A stretch of DNA of 36,724 nucleotides, taken from the NCBI GenBank assembly GCA_014190575.1, contig BJGQ01000032.1, positions 1 to 36,724 of the forward strand, read 5' to 3'. A program made the translations under genes and the position numbers. The notes under the pieces were generated by a model. The model was not told where the DNA came from, ran no database searches, and was given only the letters and a program-made list of their open reading frames with translations. This document shows, one piece after another, positions 9,401 through 16,534 of this stretch. This stretch comes from Bacteroidota bacterium (lineage in GTDB: Bacteria > Bacteroidota > Bacteroidia > Chitinophagales > UBA10324). Numbering within the stretch: the first letter of the stretch is position 1; each line of letters opens with the position of its first letter.

Positions 9401-9588
9401 TGTTTACCATTCAATCAAATTTCAATTACAATAAAGTTGAAGTTCTTGATTTGCTAGGCAGAAAAATTTTAGCTAATAATTTTCACATCAATCAATTGAA
9501 CCTGGAGGGCTTTAGCAAAGGAACTTATATTCTTCAGTTAACCAACGCAAACAATCAAACTATTCGCCGCCAATTAGTAGTTGAATAA
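6496..9588 (+). CDS. Secreted FG-GAP/VCBS beta-propeller protein with ASPIC/UnbV domain, Ig-like region and T9SS sorting domain
   Basis: The 1030-residue protein has a signal peptide (1-23, ending SFAQ). Seven calcium-binding propeller loops of the DxDxDG type start near residues 50, 100, 147, 278, 349, 401 and 447. An ASPIC/UnbV domain lies at about 488-555 (NGAIGANIKIYT, HFGLGVNTTVDSAIIRYPSG). Ig-like/PKD-like strands follow (SYNWSNGETTQSITV near 675), then a beta-sandwich region, and a T9SS sorting domain at about 960-1030 (IFPNPSDG, KGTYILQL). A foreign-looking Gly/Thr-rich module at about 183-249 interrupts the propeller. Such proteins are typically surface-exposed binding or adhesion factors; no catalytic motif is visible. 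The gene lies 81 bases after the cytochrome on the same strand and ends at a strong hairpin, so the two may be co-transcribed. Confidence 0.87.
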   Translation: MQNTISKIAFSFVLMILPAISFAQFSFTGSNSNVMSNSNYHSGCTVTVADWNSDGLDDIIVLDQAHNCYIEKQNADGKFSTIHIGDFTGIGSAWGMAAGDFDKNGFLDIVAGNGSVKVFMTDANGAIGAAISLPLTSIFLQNVTLGDFNNDGWLDIYGCHDVGESKIWLNDGTGNFPAPIEFTGSISGNTLTVTAMVSGTIPLGFYLSGTGVYSNTKIAAFGTGTGGVGTYTLSNLSTVASTNMIAKIFNTNVSGTGANVNATGNDDSGNYGTTWSDYDLDGDLDFYVSKCRQVTAVDMRRHDVLHVNDGTYHFNADFDDININDQDSVILDLICPDHNAETWTTNFGDFDNDGDFDLLRTSYTEISELWENDGTGHFTDITTSSNFDIGTLFQIESQIEDFDNDGFQDIILTGDREIFFRNNGNMTFTQYDNTVLPGDLGSFATGDLNHDGFIDIYACYNSIYVNPGSTDDEIFLNNGNTNHWITFNLLGTVSNNGAIGANIKIYTALGTQVREVRAGESYGTENAFNLHFGLGVNTTVDSAIIRYPSGITNKLYNLAADQFVSNVETGGCTIQSGNISYTGSTTICPGQHLTLTAPAGYTYLWVDGSTNQTYDATNSGSYSVQISNGSCSVNCPSIQIFNDSQNAPVISTSDPLKVCLGTPVILTSSSAASYNWSNGETTQSITVTQAGSYNVSVPGTGACPFLGSNDIVVNEIDVTEPTGTDDYIPSGSTATLNASGTDVHWFDLATAGTELGAGNTYTTAPLNSTTIFYAENRISWGGGSGAVGDLYHSGTQLFSSGNTTNASINFDADSAVILNTVKVITDAAATRRFVLLDNIGNIVDSLSVYIPLDSTVVSLNFNVPAGTGYSLTTDATINNANLGYNAPRFERSNTPGTGNYPYVLAGFVTLTGNNQNNGYYYYFYDMHFEKPMYTCISNRVAVTAFITTGISTVDASIGVNIFPNPSDGLFTIQSNFNYNKVEVLDLLGRKILANNFHINQLNLEGFSKGTYILQLTNANNQTIRRQLVVE

Positions 9589-9613
9589 ATCTTATTAATT
9601 AAAACACTCAATG

Positions 9614-9642
9614 AGAGGTCGCACTTGTGCGGCCTCTTGTTG
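9614..9642 (+). terminator. Rho-independent terminator after the propeller protein gene
   Basis: AGAGGTCGCA (9614-9623) pairs with TGCGGCCTCT (9628-9637) over 10 bp with one T-G pair and a CTTG tetraloop, followed by a T-rich stretch. Confidence 0.8.
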
Positions 9643-9774
9643 TTTTATATCGGAATCAACTTATTGAATTCAAGAATAGTTGAAGACCAATGTTAATTTT
9701 TTGTGAAACTGACTTTAAAATTAACAAAGCCATTAATCGACTGTTAAATTCGCATGAATATTAAAATCTGATTT

Positions 9775-11817
9775 GTGAAATACTTGAATCGAGAATTAAG
9801 CTGGCTTTCGTTTAACGAAAGAGTGTTGCAGGAAGCTATGGATGAAAATGTTCCGTTGATTGAGCGCTTGCGTTTCCTTGGAATATTCAGCAGCAACCTT
9901 GATGAATTTTTTCGTGTGCGGGTTGCCACCTTGAGCAGAATGGAATTGCTTGGAAAAAAAGCGAAAAAGATTTTAGGAGAAACTCCACGAAAAATTATTG
10001 ATGATGTGTATGCAAAAGTTATTAAGCAGCAATCAAAGTTTGAAGCCACTTATAAAAAAATACTTGGCGAATTAGAAAGCGAAAATATTTTCATCATTAA
10101 CGAAAAACAGTTGAAGGATGAGCAAGCAGAATTTGTAAAAAATTATTTCCGCTCGGAAGTGCGCGGTGCATTGGTGCCGATAATGATTGACGCCATTCCT
10201 GAATTTCCTTATTTAAAAGACCGCTCCATTTATTTAGCTGTGCTCCTCTCCGACTCTACCAAAAAATCAAAATCGCGATACGCGCTTATTGAAGTTCCGA
10301 GCGATGGCCTTTCACGCTATTTAGTTTTGCCTGAAAAAGAAGGAAAGAAATTTATAATTCTGTTAGATGATATAATCCGGTTTGGGTTGAAAGAAATTTT
10401 CAGCATACTTCCATATGATACATTTTCAGCATTCACTATTAAAATAACCCGTGATGCCGAAATAGCCATTGAAGAAAACATCAGCGAGAGTTTGATGGAA
10501 AAAATTTCGAAAGGAATTAAACAACGAAAAAAAGGGAAGCCCGTTCGCTTTAGTTTCGATCAGGATATTGACATTGAACTGTTGCATTATTTATTGCGCC
10601 GTGTACATTTGAAGATAGGTGATGATAATATTATTCCAGGGCAACGGTATCACAACTTCAAAGATTTTATGCAGTTTCCTGTGTTGGGGAAATCGCATTT
10701 GATTTATAAGAGCGAACCACCAATGTTGCATACCGATTTTGAATTCGGAAAAAGTCTTTTCTCCGTAATCAAACAAAAAGATATTCTTGTTCATTATCCT
10801 TATCACAGCTTCGAACATTTTATTGATATGCTTCGCGAAGCCGCCATTGACCCCAAAGTTTCTTCCATTAAAATAACCATGTATCGGTTAGCTTCTAAAT
10901 CGAAAGTGGTGAATGCATTAATTAATGCCGTGAAGAACGGAAAAGATGTAACCGTAGTGATGGAATTGCAAGCACGATTTGATGAAGAAGCAAACATAAA
11001 ATGGAGTGATAGATTAAGAGAAGAAGGCGCACATGTAATTCTTGGAGTGCAGGGCTTAAAAGTTCACAGCAAAATGTGTTTGATAACACGAAGCGAAAAA
11101 GGAAAGAAAGTTTTGTATGCAAACATCAGTACCGGAAACTACAACGAAAACACATCGCGCATATATGCAGACCATGCTTTGTTCACCGCCGATAAAAATA
11201 TTACTGCTGAAGTTGAAGGACTTTTTTCGTTTTTAGAAAATAATTATAAAGCCACACACTACAATCATTCCCTGGTGGCTCCCATGCAAATGCGCAAGCG
11301 GTTTGTTAAATTAATTGAAACTGAAATTGAGAATGCTAAGCGTGGAATAGAAGCCGGCATTTGCATTAAGCTAAACAACCTGGCTGATAAAGACATGGTT
11401 GACCTGTTGCAGCGCGCAGCCAAAGCAGGAGTGAAAATTAAAATGATGATTCGCAGCACTTGCGCTTTGTTGCCTGATAATCCTGAACTGAAAGGCAACA
11501 TTGAAATAAGAAGTATTGTGGATCGCTATCTGGAACACACCCGGTTTATGATTTTTAACAACGGAGGCACACCCGTTTATTATTTGAGCTCCGCCGATTG
11601 GATGGTGCGCAATCTTGATTTACGAATTGAACTTGCCATACCATTGCTCGATAAAAACATTCAGGAGCAGATAAAACATTATTTTGATTTGCAGTGGAAC
11701 GACAACCTGAAAGCCCGCATACTCAATAACTCACAAGACAATAAATATTACCGCAACGATTTAAAACCTGCACGAAGCCAGGAAGCTATTTTAAAATATT
11801 TGAAGAAGGTGAATTGA
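9775..11817 (+). CDS. ppk1: Polyphosphate kinase 1
   Basis: The 680-residue enzyme reversibly moves the terminal phosphate of ATP onto inorganic polyphosphate. The N-terminal signature YLNRELSWLSFNERVLQEA (3-21) and NLDEFFRVRVATL (41-53) are classic PPK1. The two phospholipase-D-like catalytic domains carry the key histidines: His431 in VHSKM (the autophosphorylated His, with Lys433) and His588 in YLEHTRF. ISTGNYNENTSRIYADHALF lies between them. Length is normal for the family (about 690). GTG at 9775 is the only reasonable start, because an in-frame TGA lies two codons upstream at 9769. It begins 187 bases after the previous gene, with the terminator in between, and is convergent with the YetF-like gene. 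It is cytoplasmic or membrane-associated and would supply polyphosphate for phosphate and energy storage or stress responses. Confidence 0.96.
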   Translation: MKYLNRELSWLSFNERVLQEAMDENVPLIERLRFLGIFSSNLDEFFRVRVATLSRMELLGKKAKKILGETPRKIIDDVYAKVIKQQSKFEATYKKILGELESENIFIINEKQLKDEQAEFVKNYFRSEVRGALVPIMIDAIPEFPYLKDRSIYLAVLLSDSTKKSKSRYALIEVPSDGLSRYLVLPEKEGKKFIILLDDIIRFGLKEIFSILPYDTFSAFTIKITRDAEIAIEENISESLMEKISKGIKQRKKGKPVRFSFDQDIDIELLHYLLRRVHLKIGDDNIIPGQRYHNFKDFMQFPVLGKSHLIYKSEPPMLHTDFEFGKSLFSVIKQKDILVHYPYHSFEHFIDMLREAAIDPKVSSIKITMYRLASKSKVVNALINAVKNGKDVTVVMELQARFDEEANIKWSDRLREEGAHVILGVQGLKVHSKMCLITRSEKGKKVLYANISTGNYNENTSRIYADHALFTADKNITAEVEGLFSFLENNYKATHYNHSLVAPMQMRKRFVKLIETEIENAKRGIEAGICIKLNNLADKDMVDLLQRAAKAGVKIKMMIRSTCALLPDNPELKGNIEIRSIVDRYLEHTRFMIFNNGGTPVYYLSSADWMVRNLDLRIELAIPLLDKNIQEQIKHYFDLQWNDNLKARILNNSQDNKYYRNDLKPARSQEAILKYLKKVN

Positions 11818-11840
11818 GAAATTATTTTAATAAAATTTTC

Positions 11841-12347
11841 TCACTGATTCAATACCGGTTTTACTTTCCGGCGGTGGTGTATGGTGTGCCTGCCATGCTC
11901 GTATGATATTACACTGATGTTGCCATCAGGTTCCAATATGGCAAACTTTACTTCACCAATTGCATTCACACCATGTTCACGAATGGAACTCATAATTTCA
12001 TCGGTCGTAATTTTCTGGTGCTGCATATTTGCTTCCACAAATTCGCCATGATTAATTAATAGCACCGGACTGCCTTCCATAATTTTTTGAAGCGCCTTAT
12101 TTTTAAACAAAAAACTTTTGAAAGTAAAATTCAACAGAAATAAAACCAATGCCGATACCAAGCCACCATCCAAACTTGTTGATGGTCCAACCATTGCATT
12201 TTGTACAGAGTTTGATAAAAGCAAAATAAAAATCAGATCAATAACTGAAAGTTGGGACAGTTCTTTTTTTCCAAATAATAAAATACACCCAAGCAGAAAA
12301 ACATAAACAGCCGCAGTGCGCCCTGCAATTTCAAGTAACACTTCCAT
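11841..12347 (-). CDS. DUF421/YetF-family membrane protein
   Basis: The 168-residue protein has three predicted transmembrane helices in its first about 85 residues (AAVYVFLLGCILLFG, LIFILLLSNSVQNAM, LVSALVLFLLNFTF). A soluble alpha/beta domain follows, with GSPVLLINHGEF and a second half reading FAILEPDGNISVIS. This layout, including ELSQLSVIDLIFILLLSN, is the hallmark of the DUF421 (YetF/YdfS) family. Its biochemical role is not settled; some members are linked to spore or stress physiology in Bacillus. The gene is monocistronic and convergent with ppk1, with 23 bases between the two stops and no strong terminator there. Its promoter must lie in the 153 bases up to the next gene. Confidence 0.85.
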   Translation of the reverse strand: MEVLLEIAGRTAAVYVFLLGCILLFGKKELSQLSVIDLIFILLLSNSVQNAMVGPSTSLDGGLVSALVLFLLNFTFKSFLFKNKALQKIMEGSPVLLINHGEFVEANMQHQKITTDEIMSSIREHGVNAIGEVKFAILEPDGNISVISYEHGRHTIHHRRKVKPVLNQ

Positions 12348-12434
12348 TTATAATTATTTTTTCTCGAAAGTAAATTGTAACAGGTAAGATGCAATGAAAT
12401 TTAAAACACATCATTTCATTAATTGTATAAAAAA

Positions 12435-12464
12435 GATCCCTTCAGCATTTCTGCGGAAGGGATT
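12435..12464 (-). terminator. Terminator hairpin downstream of the CAP-like/OmpA-like gene
   Basis: ATCCCTTC (12436-12443) pairs with GAAGGGAT (12456-12463); three further inner pairs close on a TTTC loop. On the minus strand the stem is followed by CTTTTTTAT, so it fits as terminator of the gene ending at 12501. Confidence 0.78.
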
Positions 12465-12500
12465 TTAATTTATTCTGTACTAAAAAGTTACTGCGACTAC

Positions 12501-14879
12501 TTATTGATTACAAGTTTCGCAATATTGTTTTTTAATTAAAGGGTTATCCATTATCTGGAAACTGAGTTTTGGATTTCCAAATAACTCACAATACCTGACT
12601 TTATTTTTTGTTGATGCTTTCGCCATAGCCAATCGGAAGTTGCGCGAAAAAACCTGATCAGGAAAATGTGCTGCAACACTGATGTAGGTAAACAATAATT
12701 GTTCATCCGGATTTTCATCAGTTACATAAGGCGACAATAATTTCATTGAGTAAGCAAGGTCGTTGTGTTTTATAAAAATGTATGCAAGTTTCAATGAGTT
12801 ATCCCAGTTTGACGCTTCGAGATTGAAAATCTTTTTTATGCGATCCATACTTGACTGCAATGTTGGGTTTAGAACGCCGGGGTCAAGAGTATCTACTTTT
12901 TCAATTATCTTAAATTGCCATTCAAGGTTTAATGCATCGTTCATTTTTTGTGGAATCACTCCATTGTACAAACCATTAACTGTTGCTTGTGTAGTTGTGA
13001 TTTCTTTGTTCTGAACAATGGCTCCGGTTTTAACAAACGCCATAGTCTTATTCCATGCCACATAATCATTACCCGACATTGTTTTGTACATCTCATCCAA
13101 TTTATTTACCAACGCAGGATAAATAGAATCTTCATGATTCACTCTTGCATCAATATACATTTTGTTGATGTTCAAATTGGCATACGGAGGATCTTGTTTC
13201 AAATCAATGGCAAGAAAAGGTTCAGCATCATATTTCTTTGCTACTATCTGTTCAACTATGTAACGCGAAATTCTTTTTGCCTGTTCAACATCTTTTTTAT
13301 CCAACGCTTTTTTGTAACTGTTGTAAACATATTTCTGCTCGTTTTTACCTTTCAAATCAAAAGTTACTTTCATTATAATTTTTGCAAATCGTTCTTTTGA
13401 AAGATAAGGTTCCAACTTAGTCAGCATCTCCCCTTTCAACAATCCTTTCACTTCTTCCTTATTCATGTCAGCTAAGTTTTTGAATTCAGATTTCCGTACT
13501 GAATCTTTAAACATATCCCACGAATCGCTGGTGGTGATTACATAGGTCACTTCTTTTTTCTGATATTTTCCTAATGCATCAACAATACTTTTTGCGCGTG
13601 ACTGTTGCAATTTTGCATTCATTAATGAATCTCCTTCCAATGAAGAGTGTGCATCAATAATAATATCACTGACAATAAAATCAGGTTGGTTCAACGCTTT
13701 TAAAAATCCTTCAATGTCTTTTGTATCATAAGTAGCTTTGCCTTGTTCAAAATATATGGTAAACTCCAACTCTTGATTTTCACTCTTAGGCATGTATCTT
13801 TTCGGATCATTCATAGTTAATGTATCTGGATAAACAGTAAGTGGAATTAAACTTTCCGCTCCACCATCTTCAAGATAACTGCGCTTAATAGTTTTACAGG
13901 CTACCTTATCAACTATGTATATTAAATTGATTTCGTACTTAAGGGTGTTCAGCGTATTAACATACTTCGATGGAATTTTTGCAATCACTCCTTTATATGT
14001 ATTGTTTTTAGGGTCAAGCTTTACATTCTCGTTTACCTTCAATAATTTCTTCTGATATATTGGTTTCAGCATGTATCCTTTCGATGAAAGATTATTATCC
14101 ATTATGTTTTCATTGGAACATGGATAAGCATCTTTTAAAACCAGGTCAACAGCCAAACCATCTTTTAACCCCCGGAAATATTTTTTTAATTTTTTCAAAT
14201 TAGGATACTCCAGATAAACCAATCCGTTTTCAATTTTTACAGAACTCAATAGTTCATCAATGTCAGGAAACTTATCGCATTGTTTGCATGTCTTCTGATC
14301 AAAAACATATAATCCTCTGCGACTTTTGCTGTAAGGAATTGGTAAAGTCTTTCGAAATTTCACTCCGTTATTAAAAGCATCAACACCGCCAAAAACAACA
14401 GTGATGTAAACTTTTTTATTCTCTTCATTAAAAAAACTTCCGATTCCGCAGTAGTAATACTTTGGATTTTTCAAAATGTCTTCAAACTTTTTTCCGGTTG
14501 CCATTTTGTTTACCGCATCACTTGCCACCTGTGTATAAGTGTACATGGTTTTTGCTTTTCCACCCGGAATGTCAACTGAAACTTCCTGCACTTTGGTTGT
14601 TCCTTTGTATTTTTTATTTAAATCACCTGCAAAACCTTCTTCAATAGTTATTTTTTTTGCTGTAGAATATCGCTCAGCCAAATCCATTGCGGCCTTGGTT
14701 AAAATTTCGTTGGTGATCATACTGTCAACACCGGCTTTCCAGCGCACAGCATTCATACCACCCAGTAGTTGCTCAACAATAGCATCGTTACTGTAACTCA
14801 TCGGGTCAATTTCCTGTGCTTTCATTTGGAAAGAAATGCTTGCAAAAGCAAGAATCAGAATAACTCTTTTCAGAGACAT
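12501..14879 (-). CDS. Periplasmic protein with degenerate CAP-like N-terminal region and OmpA-like region
   Basis: The 792-residue protein has a cleavable signal peptide (1-22, FQMKAQ) and no lipobox. Residues 30-168 look like a CAP/SCP domain (LLGGMNAVRWKAG, then KFEDILKNPKYYYCGIGSFF, and VYITVVFGG), but the histidines of active CAP proteins are absent. A pair of cysteines in TCKQCDKF lies at 198-201. Residues 370-440 resemble an OmpA C-terminal peptidoglycan-binding domain (LEFTIYFEQGKATYDTKDIE, then IIIDAHSSLEGD and QSRAKSIVDAL). The last 300 residues are helical, without repeats I can name, and end in CETCNQ. The overall shape suggests an envelope-anchored structural protein facing peptidoglycan. 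The exact function is unknown. It is monocistronic: 185 bases separate it from the divergent permease gene and a terminator follows it. Confidence 0.6.
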   Translation of the reverse strand: MSLKRVILILAFASISFQMKAQEIDPMSYSNDAIVEQLLGGMNAVRWKAGVDSMITNEILTKAAMDLAERYSTAKKITIEEGFAGDLNKKYKGTTKVQEVSVDIPGGKAKTMYTYTQVASDAVNKMATGKKFEDILKNPKYYYCGIGSFFNEENKKVYITVVFGGVDAFNNGVKFRKTLPIPYSKSRRGLYVFDQKTCKQCDKFPDIDELLSSVKIENGLVYLEYPNLKKLKKYFRGLKDGLAVDLVLKDAYPCSNENIMDNNLSSKGYMLKPIYQKKLLKVNENVKLDPKNNTYKGVIAKIPSKYVNTLNTLKYEINLIYIVDKVACKTIKRSYLEDGGAESLIPLTVYPDTLTMNDPKRYMPKSENQELEFTIYFEQGKATYDTKDIEGFLKALNQPDFIVSDIIIDAHSSLEGDSLMNAKLQQSRAKSIVDALGKYQKKEVTYVITTSDSWDMFKDSVRKSEFKNLADMNKEEVKGLLKGEMLTKLEPYLSKERFAKIIMKVTFDLKGKNEQKYVYNSYKKALDKKDVEQAKRISRYIVEQIVAKKYDAEPFLAIDLKQDPPYANLNINKMYIDARVNHEDSIYPALVNKLDEMYKTMSGNDYVAWNKTMAFVKTGAIVQNKEITTTQATVNGLYNGVIPQKMNDALNLEWQFKIIEKVDTLDPGVLNPTLQSSMDRIKKIFNLEASNWDNSLKLAYIFIKHNDLAYSMKLLSPYVTDENPDEQLLFTYISVAAHFPDQVFSRNFRLAMAKASTKNKVRYCELFGNPKLSFQIMDNPLIKKQYCETCNQ

Positions 14880-15065
14880 GTGTGTTTATTTATTTTGTTT
14901 GAAAAATTCAGCCACGATTTTAGAAAAACTATTCTATATAAATGCGAAAGTTTGTCATTTGTTAACAAATATTTTGTTTTAGGCATTCGAATTGATTTTT
15001 TAAACTTTCAATATCAATACAGCACATTCAATATCTTAAAAATCAATGTGCATATTTGAGCGCTC

Positions 15066-15938
15066 ATGATTAACCTTTTATTATCCATATTATTCACCAC
15101 TTCACTTGGTGTATTTCTGAAATTATTTGAGCGCAACAAACTTGATTTATTTCAGGCAATAGTTTTCAATTACTTATCGTGTGTGATTACCGGAATAGTT
15201 GTTCAGCAATCAATTCCTGATTACACATCATATTCAAATGAAAGTTGGTTCGTTTATGCAGTAATTCTTGGCTGCAGCTTTATTTTTTTTTTCAATGTTA
15301 TGGGATACATCGTAAAGGAAATGGGCATTACGGTCATGTTTGTTGCAAATAAACTTTCGTTGGTAATTCCGGTGAGTGCGGCATTTTTTATTTTTCATGA
15401 AGAAGCAACTGTATTAAAAATTACAGGGATAATTATCGCATTACTAGCGGTGGTATTTACTTCATTGAAGGAAGAAGAAAACAAACACACCTTTAACATA
15501 AAACAAATGTTTTGGCCCATTCTTCTTTTTGCGGGAAGCGGAATGAATGATACACTTGTTAAATACTCGCAGACTTTTCACATGCGTGACATTGATAATG
15601 CCCCTTTCAATATTACAATTTTTTCAGCAGCATCATTGGCTGGTTTTGTCATTTTTGTTTTTTTATTGCTGAAGAAAAAGTCAACCTTAAATATTAAAAG
15701 CATCATAGGTGGCTTATTGCTTGGAGTCCCTAATTATTTCAGTATGCACTTTTTAATCAAAGCACTTTCCATTCAGGGTTATGGCGGTTCAATAATTTTT
15801 CCGCTAAATAATATCGGAGTGGTCGCGGCTTCTTCAATAATTGCATTTATCATTTTTCATGAAAAATTATCGAAACTGAATGTTGCAGGAATTGGCCTTG
15901 CTGTTTTATCAATCATCATTATTGCTTATGCAGCATGA
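15066..15938 (+). CDS. DMT/EamA-family inner-membrane transporter
   Basis: The 290-residue protein is made of about ten hydrophobic helices in two halves, each about 140 residues, as in EamA-type drug/metabolite transporters. Typical helix endings are seen in each half (AAFFIFHEEATVLKITGIIIALLAV in the first, AFIIFHEKLSKLNVAGIGLAVLSI in the second), which reflects the internal duplication of the family. The substrate cannot be predicted. The gene's last codons overlap the next gene by four bases (ATGA, 15935-15938), so the two are translationally coupled. The upstream neighbour is divergent, so the promoter lies within the 186 bases before 15066. Confidence 0.85.
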   Translation: MINLLLSILFTTSLGVFLKLFERNKLDLFQAIVFNYLSCVITGIVVQQSIPDYTSYSNESWFVYAVILGCSFIFFFNVMGYIVKEMGITVMFVANKLSLVIPVSAAFFIFHEEATVLKITGIIIALLAVVFTSLKEEENKHTFNIKQMFWPILLFAGSGMNDTLVKYSQTFHMRDIDNAPFNITIFSAASLAGFVIFVFLLLKKKSTLNIKSIIGGLLLGVPNYFSMHFLIKALSIQGYGGSIIFPLNNIGVVAASSIIAFIIFHEKLSKLNVAGIGLAVLSIIIIAYAA

Positions 15939-16528
15939 GTGAAGATTATAAAACTATTGCCGATTCAACCATTGGAGAATTTAAAGACAGAGGAAGCAAA
16001 TTCATTGCCTATTGTTTTCATATAAACTCAGTTGATGAAGCACCAACTAAAATTTCCATTGTAAAAAAAGAACATCTGAAAGCACGACATCATTGTTATG
16101 CTTATCGATTGGGAATCGATAAAAATATTTATCGTGCGAATGATGATGGTGAACCATCAGGTACAGCGGGCAAACCAATTCTTGGCCAGATAGATTCATT
16201 CGGTTTAACCAATATAATTGTAATTGTGGTGAGGTATTTTGGCGGAGTATTATTAGGTACCGGAGGGTTAATAAATGCTTATCGTGAAGCTGCAAAGGAC
16301 ACTTTAAGTAAAGCAACAATTGTTGAACAAAAATTAATGTATGCAGCAACAGTAACTTGCGAATTCACAATGCTCCCCGAGTTGATGAATCAGATAAAGC
16401 GTTTGGAAATAAAAATAATTGACACCGATTTTACAGAAGGGTGCATTGTAAATATTATAGCTGATAAAGTGCGGTTAGAAAAACTAAGCACCTTAAGAGG
16501 TTTATCAATTGAAGTTTCAAGAAAATAA
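15935..16528 (+). CDS. yigZ: IMPACT/YigZ family (UPF0029) protein
   Basis: The 197-residue cytoplasmic protein carries the full family signature: KARHHCYAYRLG (49-60), then NDDGEPSGTAGKPILGQI (69-86) and IIVIVVRYFGGVLLGTGGLI (94-113). In E. coli YigZ and eukaryotic IMPACT this fold is linked to control of translation and ribosome-associated factors, though the biochemical role in bacteria is not firmly set. A C-terminal ferredoxin-like domain (about 135-197, CEFTMLPELMNQIKRL) completes the usual two-domain structure. It overlaps the permease stop by four bases, which suggests a shared transcript. The stop lies only six bases from the end of the convergent sulfatase gene and no terminator is visible between them. 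Confidence 0.92.
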   Translation: MSEDYKTIADSTIGEFKDRGSKFIAYCFHINSVDEAPTKISIVKKEHLKARHHCYAYRLGIDKNIYRANDDGEPSGTAGKPILGQIDSFGLTNIIVIVVRYFGGVLLGTGGLINAYREAAKDTLSKATIVEQKLMYAATVTCEFTMLPELMNQIKRLEIKIIDTDFTEGCIVNIIADKVRLEKLSTLRGLSIEVSRK

Positions 16529-16534
16529 TAAATC

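Noticed and set aside
11818-11840. Terminator between ppk1 and the YetF-like gene
   Set aside because: The only inverted repeat there is AT-only and short, so no terminator is claimed.
14769-15059. 96-codon open frame on the plus strand at the divergent promoter region
   Set aside because: It starts inside the opposite gene and its composition (Phe, Ile, Asn-rich) is that of AT-rich non-coding DNA.
16529-16534. Terminator between the yigZ and sulfatase stops
   Set aside because: Just six bases separate the stops and no hairpin with T tail is visible in either gene end.
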